Shown one piece after another: positions 28,444 through 37,800 of a stretch of 41,755 nucleotides of DNA. A model generated the notes under the pieces. That model searched no databases. It saw nothing but the letters and a program-made list of their open reading frames with translations, and was not told the origin of the DNA. Numbering within the stretch: position 1 is the stretch's first letter; each line of letters opens with the position of its first letter. The position numbers were made by a program, and so were the translations under genes. Source of the DNA: a virus; IMG/VR virus record IMGVR_UViG_3300035180_000536, positions 1-41,755 of that record; one strand, given 5' to 3'.

Positions 28444-29325
28444 ATGCTGAGCAACTGGACTAAAGCCACCACAACCACTACTGGCACTGGCACGCTCACG
28501 CTGTCGGCTGTTGCTGGCTTCCCTCTCCCGTCCAACGTGTTTGGCGTGAACTCATACGTGCAGTATTCGCTGCTGGATGTGAACGGATCGAAGGAGTCAG
28601 GCCTTGGTACTGTAGGTGCATCCAATACGCTTGCACGCACCAGAATATTCTCGACATGGGATGGTACGACTTACAACGATGTCACTCCGTCGGCGTTGAA
28701 TCTGTCCGCAGGGACGCACCAGGTATTCATCACGCCATTGGTAGATGGCTTTTTTGAGCCACTTACTGCGCCGACTACTTTCGCTGCGGCTGGTGCGAAT
28801 AGATATGTGGCGAGCGCACATTTTTATGGTAGCTATGTTTCGACTTCCCTAGTGCTCGGAACGCTATACGGAGTGCCTTTTCGCCTTGACTGCGCTGGTG
28901 TGCTCACACACATGGGGGTATGGGTGAACACCGCCGGTGCGGGTTCGCAAATTCTGGTCGGGTTGTATGGTGTCAATCCTGACGGCAGCCCAGGAAAATT
29001 GCTTGCGACTACAAGCACTCCATTGGATAGCACCAGCACCGGTCTGAAGATGAACGCCATCGCAACGCAAATTAAGCTAAAACCTGGATGGTATTGGACA
29101 GGGGCTCTAGCACTGAACGGAACAGGCCCACAAATACAATTTGGCTATCCAGGCAACACGCCTTTTGGGAGTGGTGGTAGTTCGAACTTTAACCCGCTGA
29201 GCTATGTGTCGATTGGCAGCCAAACGAGCCTGACTGATCCATTTCCGACTTTGACAGGCACTAGCAACTGGTTAAGTATTTCAGACTCTATTCAATCACC
29301 AAGAATATATTTAAGGATGTCATAA
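28444..29325 (+). CDS. Beta-rich virion surface protein
   Basis: 293 residues. The N-terminal 95 residues (TGTGTLTLSAVAGFPLPSNV, SYVQYSLLDVNGSKESGLG, GASNTLARTRIF) match a domain common in phage virion proteins where a value plus units-like strand set is repeated. The C-terminal 190 residues form a jelly-roll-like or lectin-like domain (GVWVNTAGAGSQILVGLYG, WYWTGALALNGTGPQIQFGY). Such two-domain proteins may decorate heads or serve as extra receptor-binding parts. Its codon use is more AT-rich towards the C-terminal end, suggesting exchange of the binding domain. Confidence 0.65.
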   Translation: MLSNWTKATTTTTGTGTLTLSAVAGFPLPSNVFGVNSYVQYSLLDVNGSKESGLGTVGASNTLARTRIFSTWDGTTYNDVTPSALNLSAGTHQVFITPLVDGFFEPLTAPTTFAAAGANRYVASAHFYGSYVSTSLVLGTLYGVPFRLDCAGVLTHMGVWVNTAGAGSQILVGLYGVNPDGSPGKLLATTSTPLDSTSTGLKMNAIATQIKLKPGWYWTGALALNGTGPQIQFGYPGNTPFGSGGSSNFNPLSYVSIGSQTSLTDPFPTLTGTSNWLSISDSIQSPRIYLRMS

Positions 29326-29326
29326 C

Positions 29327-29842
29327 ATGATTACATTTCCTGACCCGACCGCCCTTCAGTGGGAGGATCTCAGCAACAAAATCCAGCAAGCCGGGTATCA
29401 GCTTGTGCAGACTGACGGCGTATGGATTGCGTATGGCCCATCTACCATGACGCAAGATCAGATTGACGCTGCCGTTCAGACGATCATCAACGGGTACAGC
29501 ATCCTCGCGTATGCCAAGAAAACCGGCATCCAGCAAGTGAACAAAGCCAAGACAGCGAACTACTACACGCTCTACACGCCAGCGTTCACGGCCATTGACC
29601 CGACGATTGAAGCCGAGTTTCAGGACAACTTCGGCAACGCCATCGACGCGATGCTTGACCTGTGGGCATCCATAAACGGCTCGGCGAAGTCCGCCACGAC
29701 CGCATGGCAGAAGGTGCTCAACACCCGCGCCGCCGCAAAGACTGCAATCGCGTCCATCAAGGCCGTGACCGATCAAGGCTCTGCGGCGGCTACGATGGCG
29801 GCTGTGCAATCCATCGTGAACGGAATCGTCTGGCCCGCGTAA
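29327..29842 (+). CDS. Unknown virion-region protein
   Basis: 171 residues, AAGGA nine bases before the ATG. Mostly helical, with QDQIDAAVQTIINGYSILAY, AIDAMLDLWASINGSAKSAT and a C-terminal Ala/Val-rich helix. No signal sequence. It lies between two proteins likely to be on the virion surface and may chaperone or attach them. No family recognised. Confidence 0.65.
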   Translation: MITFPDPTALQWEDLSNKIQQAGYQLVQTDGVWIAYGPSTMTQDQIDAAVQTIINGYSILAYAKKTGIQQVNKAKTANYYTLYTPAFTAIDPTIEAEFQDNFGNAIDAMLDLWASINGSAKSATTAWQKVLNTRAAAKTAIASIKAVTDQGSAAATMAAVQSIVNGIVWPA

Positions 29843-30772
29843 ATGAGCCTCGGTCTTGAGTCCCTCGGCCTACAATCGCTTGGGCTTGCGCCCGCGCAGC
29901 AAGCGGCCAGCAACGATGTCACTGTCGCCCTAACCGGCGCGACCGTCACAACGTCGATTGGCGCCGCTGTCCCGAGCGTCAGCGTAGCACTTGCCGGCCA
30001 AGCCGTTGCTGCACAAGCCGGCACGCTGTCGCCGTCTGTTGGCACCACGCAGGCGTTGACTGGCTCCGCCGTGACTGTCTCCGCTGGCACGGTCACGGCT
30101 GGCGTCAGCGTCGCTCTCACGGGGCAGCAGGTCGCCGCGCAGACCGGCACGGTTGCCACGGGCTCGGACACCTCGCGCGCGCTCACCGGCGCAGCGGTCA
30201 CAAGCTCCGCTGGATCGGTCACGGCGAACGTCAATCAGTCGCTCACCGGGCAGCAGGTGCAAGCACTTGCCGGGTCTGTAACGACTGGCGCAGACACCTC
30301 GCGCGCGCTGACCGGGCAGTCTGTTACGGCGTCTTCCGGTGCTGTGTCCGGGACGGTCACCGTTGCGCTGCTTGGATCGTCTGTCACGGCAAGCGCCGGC
30401 TCTGTTGGCGCGGGCTCGGACGTTGCGAGGGCGCTGTCTGGTGCTGCGGTGGCTACTGCTGCCGGCGCGCTCATCGCTGGCGTTTCCTGTGCGGCAATCG
30501 GGCAAGTGGCAACGGCGCAGGCTGGCTCTGTTGTGCCGCAGGTGTATGTGGGCCTTGCTGGCGAGCCGGTATCGGCCATCCCTGGCACCATGACGATGGC
30601 TGTTAGCTATGCGCTCGTTGGCGCTGGTGCTGTCGCGTACACCGGAGTGGTAGCCGCTGGCGAAGTTCAGAACATCGTCCGCAACGTGGTCGCGCGCAAT
30701 GCTTATGTCACGCGCACGAAGAATGCCGCAGCCGCAGTTACGCGCGGCAAGAATGCAACTGTGCGGCTATAA
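29843..30772 (+). CDS. Repetitive ALTG...SAGTV protein, probably beta-solenoid
   Basis: 309 residues. After SLGLESLGLQSLGLAPAQQA, about twelve tandem repeats of 20-22 residues follow (residues about 28-283, consensus xALTGxxVTxSAGTVTxGxS). Each carries two short strands and a turn, as expected for a stacked beta-solenoid or repeated beta-hairpin. The last 25 residues are basic (NVVARNAYVTRTKNAAAAV). Repeats of this sort occur in virion proteins of several siphoviruses. The arrays in the DNA are GC-rich and diverged, so they are old. It may form a fibre or a head whisker. Confidence 0.75.
   Translation: MSLGLESLGLQSLGLAPAQQAASNDVTVALTGATVTTSIGAAVPSVSVALAGQAVAAQAGTLSPSVGTTQALTGSAVTVSAGTVTAGVSVALTGQQVAAQTGTVATGSDTSRALTGAAVTSSAGSVTANVNQSLTGQQVQALAGSVTTGADTSRALTGQSVTASSGAVSGTVTVALLGSSVTASAGSVGAGSDVARALSGAAVATAAGALIAGVSCAAIGQVATAQAGSVVPQVYVGLAGEPVSAIPGTMTMAVSYALVGAGAVAYTGVVAAGEVQNIVRNVVARNAYVTRTKNAAAAVTRGKNATVRL
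29924..30690 (+). repeat. Coding tandem repeats, about 60-66 bp each
   Basis: About twelve diverged copies encode the ALTG...SAGTV units. Adjacent copies share runs such as GCGCTCACCGG and TCCGCTGG, and copies alternate between DTSRALTG and VSVALTG starts, which suggests that repeats multiplied as pairs. Edges are approximate. Confidence 0.7.
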
Positions 30773-30786
30773 GGAGTCGGCGACGC

Positions 30787-31098
30787 ATGAGCTATGACAT
30801 GGTAACCGGCGACACTGGATCAAAGCTGATCGTGACGATCACGGACAGCGACACTGGCGCGGCTGTTGATCTCACGTCATGCACTGTGCGCTTCAGGTGG
30901 GCGGATGCGACGGGCGCGATTGTGAACAGGGCAGCGACGATTCCGAACCCGGCCAATGGCAAGGCCGAGTATCAATTTGCCGCCGGCGAGATCATCGCGC
31001 CTGAGATGCAAATCGAGGTAGAGGTGACGGATGGCACTGGCGCAATTGTCACTGGCACCGAGCTTATCAAATTGAGTGTGCGCGAGGAACTTGGCTGA
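30787..31098 (+). CDS. BppU-N-like immunoglobulin-type virion protein
   Basis: 103 residues; GGAG upstream of the ATG. SKLIVTITDSDTGAAVDLTSCTV and RFRWADATGAIVNR, then KAEYQFAAGEI, follow the beta-sandwich pattern of the BppU N-terminal domain seen in baseplate and virion proteins. It directly follows the repeat protein and overlaps the connector gene, and may anchor the repeat fibre to the head or neck. Confidence 0.7.
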   Translation: MSYDMVTGDTGSKLIVTITDSDTGAAVDLTSCTVRFRWADATGAIVNRAATIPNPANGKAEYQFAAGEIIAPEMQIEVEVTDGTGAIVTGTELIKLSVREELG

Positions 31099-31628
31099 TG
31101 GCATCGACGATTGACGCTATGGTTGGCGGCGCGAGCGCGAACAGTTACGTCACGCTCCAAGAGGCGGTCACGTACTTTGGCGACCGGCTTCACAAGGACG
31201 CATGGGCGAATGCAAGCGCACCCGACAAGACTGCGGCCTTGATTTGGGCGACGAAGGTAATTGACTCGCGCATCGCATGGCTTGGCACGCGCGCAAGCAG
31301 CACGCAGGCAAGGGCATGGCCGCGTGCCTATGTGCGCAACCCTGATCCGTCAAACTCGACGGCTGACACCACATGCTGCTATCTGCCGGCTGATGCTATC
31401 CCGCAAGACATCAAGGATGCGCAATGTGAGATGGCGCTTGCTCTTCTGGCAAACGACATCACAGCGACGCCCGATAGCGCCGGAATCGGAAGCCTTGCGG
31501 TTGCGTCTCTCAAGATCGACTTTGCCGGTGCGCAACAGTCGAGCATCCCGAGACAAGTTGATGAAATTCTGTCACGATACGGTGTCGTGCGTGCGTCATC
31601 GTCCGCCCGCAAACTGGTGAGAGCATGA
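31098..31628 (+). CDS. Head-tail connector, DnaT-like adaptor type
   Basis: 176 residues, TGATG overlap. SANSYVTLQEAVTYFGDRLH, ALIWATKVIDSRIAWLG and RAWPRAYVR reproduce the pattern of the phage adaptor family listed as putative DnaT-like (DnaT_2). Despite that name, the position right after head genes marks it as the protein that binds beneath the portal. It ends in ATGA with the next connector gene. Confidence 0.82.
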   Translation: MASTIDAMVGGASANSYVTLQEAVTYFGDRLHKDAWANASAPDKTAALIWATKVIDSRIAWLGTRASSTQARAWPRAYVRNPDPSNSTADTTCCYLPADAIPQDIKDAQCEMALALLANDITATPDSAGIGSLAVASLKIDFAGAQQSSIPRQVDEILSRYGVVRASSSARKLVRA

Positions 31629-31981
31629 GTATCCAGAAGCTAGCAGCCGCGCAAGCATTGGCGAATATCGTCAAGTATGGGTCGCCCGTCACCGTGTCGC
31701 ACAAGTCCACGTCCTACGATCCGGCGTCCGGCGTGAACGCCGTGAACAAGACGGAGACGCCAACGCGCGCGGTTATCGACAAAGTGAGCGAGAACGTCGC
31801 CGTCAACGTCGCAAAGGCGAACCCGTTTGGCGTGGCAAAGTTTGTCATGCCGCCAGACGTAGAGATCGCACCAAGCGACACGATAACGGCGTCGGGAATT
31901 GCATACGTCGTTTTGTCTGTGTCGCCGGTGTTGTTCAGTGACGAAACGATCCTGATTGAGACATACGCGGAGCGCCAATGA
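31625..31981 (+). CDS. Head closure / stopper-like protein
   Basis: 118 residues. A helix (QKLAAAQALANIVKYG) precedes a beta-barrel-like domain (VTVSHKSTSYDPASGVNAV, DTITASGIAYVVLSVSPV). Size, fold pattern and order (adaptor, this gene, gp10-like, terminator-like) match the stopper that seals the filled head. ATGA overlaps on both sides. Confidence 0.75.
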   Translation: MSIQKLAAAQALANIVKYGSPVTVSHKSTSYDPASGVNAVNKTETPTRAVIDKVSENVAVNVAKANPFGVAKFVMPPDVEIAPSDTITASGIAYVVLSVSPVLFSDETILIETYAERQ

Positions 31982-32388
31982 TCCAGTACGATTTCAGCAA
32001 ACAGGTTCAAGAGATCGTCGAAAAGACGAAGTTGCGAATGGATGTTGTTGTGCGCAAGCTGTGCCTGGACATGTTTTCCGACATTATGATTGCGTCGCCT
32101 GTCCTTACTGGCGCATTCCGCGGCAACTGGATGCTTGGCGTTGGGCAGCCGGTATTCTCGGCGGATAAGAGCAAGACACTCAAGGAAGACAACGCGGCGC
32201 TTGAGGCTACCAATGCGGCCGTGGCTGGCATGGGCAAGGAAGCAATCGGTTCGGTCATTTACTGGACGAACAGCATGCCGTATGCGTATCGGCTTGAGCA
32301 TGGGTGGTCCAAGAAGGCACCGAACGGCATGGTCGCCGTTACGGTCGCGGCATGGCAGTCGCATCTTCAAAGGGCTTTGGGCGTATGA
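31978..32388 (+). CDS. HK97 gp10-like head-tail protein
   Basis: 136 residues. VRKLCLDMFSDIMIASPVLTG followed by FRGNWMLGVG and YAYRLEHGWSKKAPNGMV is the HK97 gp10 pattern (SPVxTGxxRxxW ... YAxxxExG). The family assists head-tail joining. ATGA overlaps with both neighbours. Confidence 0.88.
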   Translation: MIQYDFSKQVQEIVEKTKLRMDVVVRKLCLDMFSDIMIASPVLTGAFRGNWMLGVGQPVFSADKSKTLKEDNAALEATNAAVAGMGKEAIGSVIYWTNSMPYAYRLEHGWSKKAPNGMVAVTVAAWQSHLQRALGV

Positions 32389-32786
32389 GCGCATCGGCCA
32401 TCGAAGCGGCATTCCGCATCAAACTGTCCGAGATTGCGCTCGCGCCAGTGTGGTACGAAAACGCGCCGCCGCCAGCGACGAAGCCATACTTGGAGGCGCG
32501 TTTCATGCCTGCGGAGACATACACGCCGACTATCGGGCCGGATGGTATCCGCCAGTATGTCGGTCTGTACCACATCAACGTTGTTACTGACGCAGGAATT
32601 GGCAGCGGGGCTGCCGGAGCGCTCGCCGATGCTGTTGTCGCCGCGTTCCCGCGCGCGTCACAGATCGTCGCGCAAAACTGGCTCGTCGTGACGATTGATA
32701 AGTCTTGGCGGTCGGTGGCAATGGAGGGTGAAGGGCGGTACGTCGTTCCCGTCAACATCAGGTATTACTCGTTTAGCAATCAATAG
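32385..32786 (+). CDS. Tail terminator, DUF4128-like
   Basis: 133 residues; ATG 32385 in an ATGA overlap. SAIEAAFRIKLSEIALAPVW, then YLEARFMPAE, YVGLYHINVVTD and RYVVPVNIRYYS, match DUF4128-type proteins that cap the tail tube at the head end. Position before the tube gene agrees. Confidence 0.82.
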   Translation: MSASAIEAAFRIKLSEIALAPVWYENAPPPATKPYLEARFMPAETYTPTIGPDGIRQYVGLYHINVVTDAGIGSGAAGALADAVVAAFPRASQIVAQNWLVVTIDKSWRSVAMEGEGRYVVPVNIRYYSFSNQ

Positions 32787-32797
32787 GAGGCAGCATC

Positions 32798-34027
32798 ATG
32801 GCGACTATCGCAACTGGCGTTTTCAAGAAGCTCTCGTACAAAAAGCAGACCGACCTTGTCACCAAGGCGTCCGGCACTGGCGCGAAGTATCTGCGCCGGG
32901 TTACGTCAACCCTCAACCTTAAGAAGGCTACCTACGAATCGCAGGAAATTCGCCCGTCGATGATGCGCGCGGACATGCGGCACGGCATGCGCTCAGTTGA
33001 TGGCGCAATCAACGGTGAGCTGTCGGTCGGTACGTACTCTGACTTCATGGCATCCGTGCTTCGCAGCGCATGGGCAACCGCTGCTACGTCTGGCGCGCAG
33101 ACCAACATCACCGCAGCAGTCACTACGTCGCCCGATGGCACGTTCACGCGCGGTGCCGGCAGCTGGATTACGGACGGATTCAAGCTCGGCGACGTGGTGC
33201 GCTGCACTGGCTGGTCGGCTCCCGCGACGGCCAACAACAGCCACAACTTCCTGATCTACGGGCTGACCGCTACCGTCATGACGGTGACGCCTCTTGATGG
33301 TGTGCCGATTGTCGCCAAGGCCGCAGGTGATAGCGTCACCATCACGCAGGCCGGGAAGAAGGTGCAGGTGCCGACCAGCGGGCAGGTGCGCGACTACTAC
33401 ACCATCGAGCATTGGTATTCGGATGTGCTGCTGTCTGAGCAGTTCAAGGGCTGCGCCATTGACACCATGGCCGTCAAGCTGCCGCCGACTGGCATGGCGA
33501 CCGTTGACTTCAGCATCAAGGGCATCGACATGGACACGTCCACGTCGAGCGAGTATTTCACCACGCCGACTGCCGCATCGTCTGGCGCTGTGCTGGCTGC
33601 GGCCAATGGCGCGGTCTACGTTGGCGGCACCAAGGTCGGGTACATCACCGGCCTCGACTTCACCGTCAACGGCAACATGAGCACGCCTAGCGGCGTAGTT
33701 GGCAGCAACGTTGCACCTGACGTGTTCCCGGGAGTGCTGACTGTTGATGGCACGATGTCGGTGCTGTTCACGGATGCGACGATGCGCGACTACTTCCTCA
33801 ATGAGACCGAAGTCGGCATCACCGCTGCATTCGTTGGCGGTTCGACGCCGAGTGCTGACTTCGTTGCGTTCGCATTGCCGCGCGTCAAGCTCAGCAGCGC
33901 CGAGAAGGATGACGGCGAAAAAGGGCTGACGCTGACGGCGAAGTTCACCGCGCTGGAAAACGTCAATGGCGGCACTGGCACGAATACCGCCAACAGCGTC
34001 ATCACCATCATGGACAGTCTTGCGTAA
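32798..34027 (+). CDS. Major tail tube protein
   Basis: 409 residues; GGAGG upstream. ATGVFKKLSYKKQTDLVTKA, TLNLKKATYESQEIRPSMM and the C-terminal part with VDGTMSVLFTDATMRDYFLN are typical of one large tail-tube family of siphoviruses. There are repeated beta segments with Gly/Thr/Ser, and an apparently duplicated Ig-like insert in the middle (SGAVLAAANGAVYVGGTKVG). Hexamers of it stack to form the tail. Confidence 0.85.
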   Translation: MATIATGVFKKLSYKKQTDLVTKASGTGAKYLRRVTSTLNLKKATYESQEIRPSMMRADMRHGMRSVDGAINGELSVGTYSDFMASVLRSAWATAATSGAQTNITAAVTTSPDGTFTRGAGSWITDGFKLGDVVRCTGWSAPATANNSHNFLIYGLTATVMTVTPLDGVPIVAKAAGDSVTITQAGKKVQVPTSGQVRDYYTIEHWYSDVLLSEQFKGCAIDTMAVKLPPTGMATVDFSIKGIDMDTSTSSEYFTTPTAASSGAVLAAANGAVYVGGTKVGYITGLDFTVNGNMSTPSGVVGSNVAPDVFPGVLTVDGTMSVLFTDATMRDYFLNETEVGITAAFVGGSTPSADFVAFALPRVKLSSAEKDDGEKGLTLTAKFTALENVNGGTGTNTANSVITIMDSLA

Positions 34028-34042
34028 TAAGGAGGGGAACAA

Positions 34043-34465
34043 GTGAGCAACAAGAAGTTTGACATCGCTGAGCTGGATACGACCAAGGCGTGCGACAAGG
34101 GCGCTGAGATGGAGCTTGTGCACCCTGTCACGGGCGAGCCGCTTGGAATCTTCATCACGATTCTCGGCAAGGATTCGACTGTGTTCCGTGAGCATATCCG
34201 CGAGGCAGTCAATGACAGGCTGCGGCGCGAGCAGCTTGCACGCAAGCGCGGCAAAGACCTAGAGCCGGAGACCGTCGAGAAGTCTGAGGCGGAATCCATC
34301 GAATTGCTGACGCTGTGCACGAAGGGCTGGCGCAATATGGTGATGGGCGGGCATGAGTTGGAGTTCACGCCAGCAAACGTGCGCAAGGTTTACAGTGAGT
34401 ACCCGTGGATTCGCAAACAGGTTGACGAAGGGATTGCCAACCTGGAGCTTTTTATGGGGAACTGA
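34043..34465 (+). CDS. Tail assembly chaperone, unshifted product (gpG-like)
   Basis: 140 residues from a GTG with GGAGG. KKFDIAELDTTKACDKGAEM and the charged middle helix match phage tail chaperones. Its stop lies just after a possible slip site, and an open -1 frame continues for 120 codons. As in lambda G and GT, the short form and the shifted long form should bind the tape measure during tail assembly. Confidence 0.82.
   Translation: MSNKKFDIAELDTTKACDKGAEMELVHPVTGEPLGIFITILGKDSTVFREHIREAVNDRLRREQLARKRGKDLEPETVEKSEAESIELLTLCTKGWRNMVMGGHELEFTPANVRKVYSEYPWIRKQVDEGIANLELFMGN
34448..34462 (+). other. Candidate -1 ribosomal frameshift site
   Basis: CTT TTT ATG GGG AAC lies directly before the TGA of the chaperone gene. 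A tRNA on TTT or on GGG could slip back one base and re-pair fully (T5 and G4 runs), giving LELFY-GELIGG or LELFMG-ELIGG. Neither is a textbook X XXY YYZ heptamer, so which is used is open. Confidence 0.55.
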
Positions 34466-34812
34466 TCGGCGGGCTGGTTGTGTTCGCCGCATCAGAGTTT
34501 AGGCTTTCAAAGAGGCGCAAGGATGGCACAACCCTACGGGATCACCTGCTGGCAGCATATCGGCAAAGCGGAATCATGCCGCAGGAGCTCGCTGACGCCC
34601 CTACGTGCCCACAAACGGCAAGCCATGTGTGGAGGTGGTTCTTGGAACTGAGCTCCGCACGCCAGAACAGCGGATTTTCGGTGTCGCCTATCAGTTATGG
34701 CGAGATCGAGGCGTGGTCGCGCCTGACCGGCACGATTACCGAGCCGTGGGAAGTGACGGCAATCCGCGCGATTGACCTTGAGTTTGTCAAGGTAATGGGG
34801 GCCACAGAATGA
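34453..34812 (+). CDS. Tail assembly chaperone, frameshift extension (gpT-like)
   Basis: A -1 extension of up to 120 codons, ending in an ATGA overlap with the tape measure gene. FAASEFRLSKRRKDGTTLRD and ISYGEIEAWSRLTGTITEP are the usual features of T-domains, which recruit the tail tube. There is a GTG at 34480 but no ribosome site before it, so a fused product is more likely than a separate protein. Confidence 0.78.
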   Translation, partial: YGELIGGLVVFAASEFRLSKRRKDGTTLRDHLLAAYRQSGIMPQELADAPTCPQTASHVWRWFLELSSARQNSGFSVSPISYGEIEAWSRLTGTITEPWEVTAIRAIDLEFVKVMGATE

Positions 34813-37800
34813 GCTCAGACATCGCAACGATTGGCCTTGCCGTCGATACCACTGGCCTGAAGGATGGTCAACAAGAGCTAGACAAGCTGGCGCAAGGCGC
34901 ACAGAAGGCCGAGCAGACTGCTGGTGGTCTCCGCAGCGCATTCGCGGGGATAGGGGATGCGTTCAAGGAGGGCGTGCAGTCTGGCATGGATGCAGCCATG
35001 CGCGAAATGCAGAGTGCAGCATTATTTGTCGAGAGTGCTCGCAAAGAACTCGGTATCAGAGGCAACCAAGAAATCACCGACGCGATAGAAAGGACTCGAC
35101 AGGCGTATGAAACCCTGAAGGCGAGCGGGCTTGCCACGACCAGCGAATTGAACCGTGCGCATGAGGCGATGGTCAGCAAGATAAAAGAGCTGCGCGAAGA
35201 AATGGAAGGTGCGTCAAAGGAAACAAAGGGCCTCGGTGCTACCACATTAGACTTGGCAAGTTCTATCAGACTGGCCGCGGCCGCGTTTGGCCTATACAAA
35301 CTCGGATCGCTGATCTCTGAAGCCGCACAAATGAATGCGCGATTCGAAACAATGGGCATCGTCATGCGGGTTGCCGGGTACAACGCTGGATATTCTGCTG
35401 ATGAGATGCTGCAATACGAAATGGCCCTTCGCAAGACAGGCATTTCAATGATCGAGGCGCGCGAAACCATCACCAGGATGGCGCAAGCTCAGCTAGACCT
35501 TAGCCATAGCGCGGAGCTTGCGCGAGTCGCACAAGACGCGGCGGTTATCGCCGGTATCAATTCGTCACAGGCGTTCGAGAGCTTGGTACACGGCATCCAG
35601 TCCGGGAACGTAGAGATTCTGCGCACCATCGGTATCAACGTCAACTTCGAGGAAAGCTACAAGAGGCTCGCACATCAACTTGGCGTAAACAAGGATCAGC
35701 TTACAGAAGCACAAAAAGCTCAAGCCCGCATGGACGAAGTGCTCGAATACAGCACGCGCATTGCCGGGATATACGGTGAGGCAATGCTCACCGCTGGTAA
35801 GCAGATCACCTCGATGAAACGCTATGTCGATGACCTTAAGGTCAAGTTTGGGGAGACGTTCAACGAAACGCTAACTGACGTTGTGTTTGCGCTGGTGCAT
35901 GGGTTCAAGGAGGCAGACCAGAGCTTAGATAAGCTATCCGCAAATGACAGCCTGCGGGAATGGGGAAAATCAATTCGGGAAATTCTTGTCGGCGTAGCAG
36001 AAATGCTAAATTCGTTAAACACTGGCGCGACAAAATTTGTTATCGACATGCGGCACATTGCAACGTTGAATAGCATAGACCGTGATTTCAATATCAAGAA
36101 GATGGAGTTGGACAAAAATGCCGGGCCCGATTACGGACTTCGGCTAAAGCAGCTTATGGCTGAAAGCGACGCCATGCGTGATAAAGAGAATCAAGTCTAT
36201 AAGGAGATTGTTGATACCAACAACAAAGGGTATGGCGCTGTTCTTGATGCAGCAGCAAAAGCCGAGGCGGCGCGCGATAAAATACGGCAAGGAAGCCTTG
36301 AACGAGAAAGGAAATACCTTGAATCGCTTTCCGAGATCAGAAAGCAATACGCCGACCAAGACATAAAGACTCAGCAAGCTGCTATTAAGAAGTTGACTGA
36401 GTACTACTATCCAGAGTCGGTTCCTGGGCCAAAGCCAAAAAGTCAGGAAATCACGTCGGACAAAGCTGAAAAGGAGTACGAAAAGAGGGTCAAGGCTGCA
36501 AAGGAGTTTGCCGATAAGCTGCACGATGAGACTGAGGAAATCGGACTCAACAATGTGCAGGTGAAGATGATGGCGGCGGCGCGTGCCGCTGCCAAAGCGC
36601 CTACTGACGATCTTGCGAAGTCGATCATGAAGAATGCTCAAGCTTACAATGTTGCTTCGCTGGCACAGGAGGAAGCTGATGAGCAAATGAAGAAAGAAGA
36701 TGAACAGCTAAAGCGGGCGCAGCAGGATCGCAAGAAGTATATCGAAGAACTGAACCATCATGCGAAGAGCATAGAAGAAGAAGTAGAAAAGACGCAAATG
36801 GAGGTTGAGGCCACAGAGCTTGCTGAAAAGACGCACACCAGCCTCGCGGTGGCTCTTAACGAGGTCAACATAAAGCGCCTAGAAGAGATGGTTATCATCA
36901 AACAGCGATACGGAGACGATGAGGCCGTCAGGGCGTTACAGCGAGAGATTGACGCGCGCAAGGAACTTACTACATGGCTTGAGAGAAAAGACACGCTTGA
37001 TGCTGAAACAAAGGCTGCAAAAGAGGCTGAAAAGGAATGGAAAAAGACAGCCGAAGAAATCGAACGCAGCCTCACCGACGCACTAATGCGCGGCTTTGAG
37101 GGCGGAAAGAATTTCGCGCAGAACTTCGCGGCCACGCTCAAGAATATGTTCGCCACTCTTGTGCTGCGGCCGATTATCCAGCCAATTGCGCAGAACATGG
37201 CTAGCTTTACGACTGGATTGTTTGGCATCGGAGCAAGCGGCAATGCCGCTGCTGGTGGCTTGTCTTTGCCCAGCAGTGCCGGACAGGCCATATTTGGCAT
37301 GGGCAGCTTGGGCACGATGTCTAGTTACGGGTTGGCTGCTGGCACTGGTGGGCTACTTGCTGGCGCAACACAAGGCGGAATGCTGGCGGCGCAAACTGCC
37401 GAGTTCGGTCTCTTCGGTGCATCGTCTACGGCGTCTGCTTTGGGCGGTGCTGCTGCGGCAGGCGCAGGCTTGTTGGGGACTGTCGCGGCTGCCCTTCCGT
37501 GGGTTGCCGGAATTATTGCTATCGGGTCGATGTTCGGCCTGTTCGGCGGCAAGCCAAGCAACAAAGCTGCGGGCGGGTCAGTGGACCTGTCCACCGGCGC
37601 GCTCGATGGCCTGTGGAACATGACCGGAAGCAAGCAGGCATCGCAACAGACCATGGATGCGCGCACGGCCATCCTGCAAGGCGTCGGCGGGTTCGGGCAA
37701 ACACTTACGCACCTCGGAGGCACGCCAAGCGTGACGAAGGTCGGCGTCGATGTCGGTGAGCGTGACGGTATTCAGTTCGACCTTGGGCAAGGTATGAAGC

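Noticed and set aside
29930-30505. Arg-rich frame opposite the repeat protein
   Set aside because: Repetitive only because the sense strand is repetitive; no start signal.
31098-31628. Replication protein DnaT
   Set aside because: The family label suggests it, but the position among head-tail connectors and the pattern fit a virion adaptor.
32993-34195. 400-codon open frame antisense to the tail tube gene
   Set aside because: Composition is rich in Arg, His and Asp as expected from reverse reading of a GC-rich gene; the tube protein is clear.
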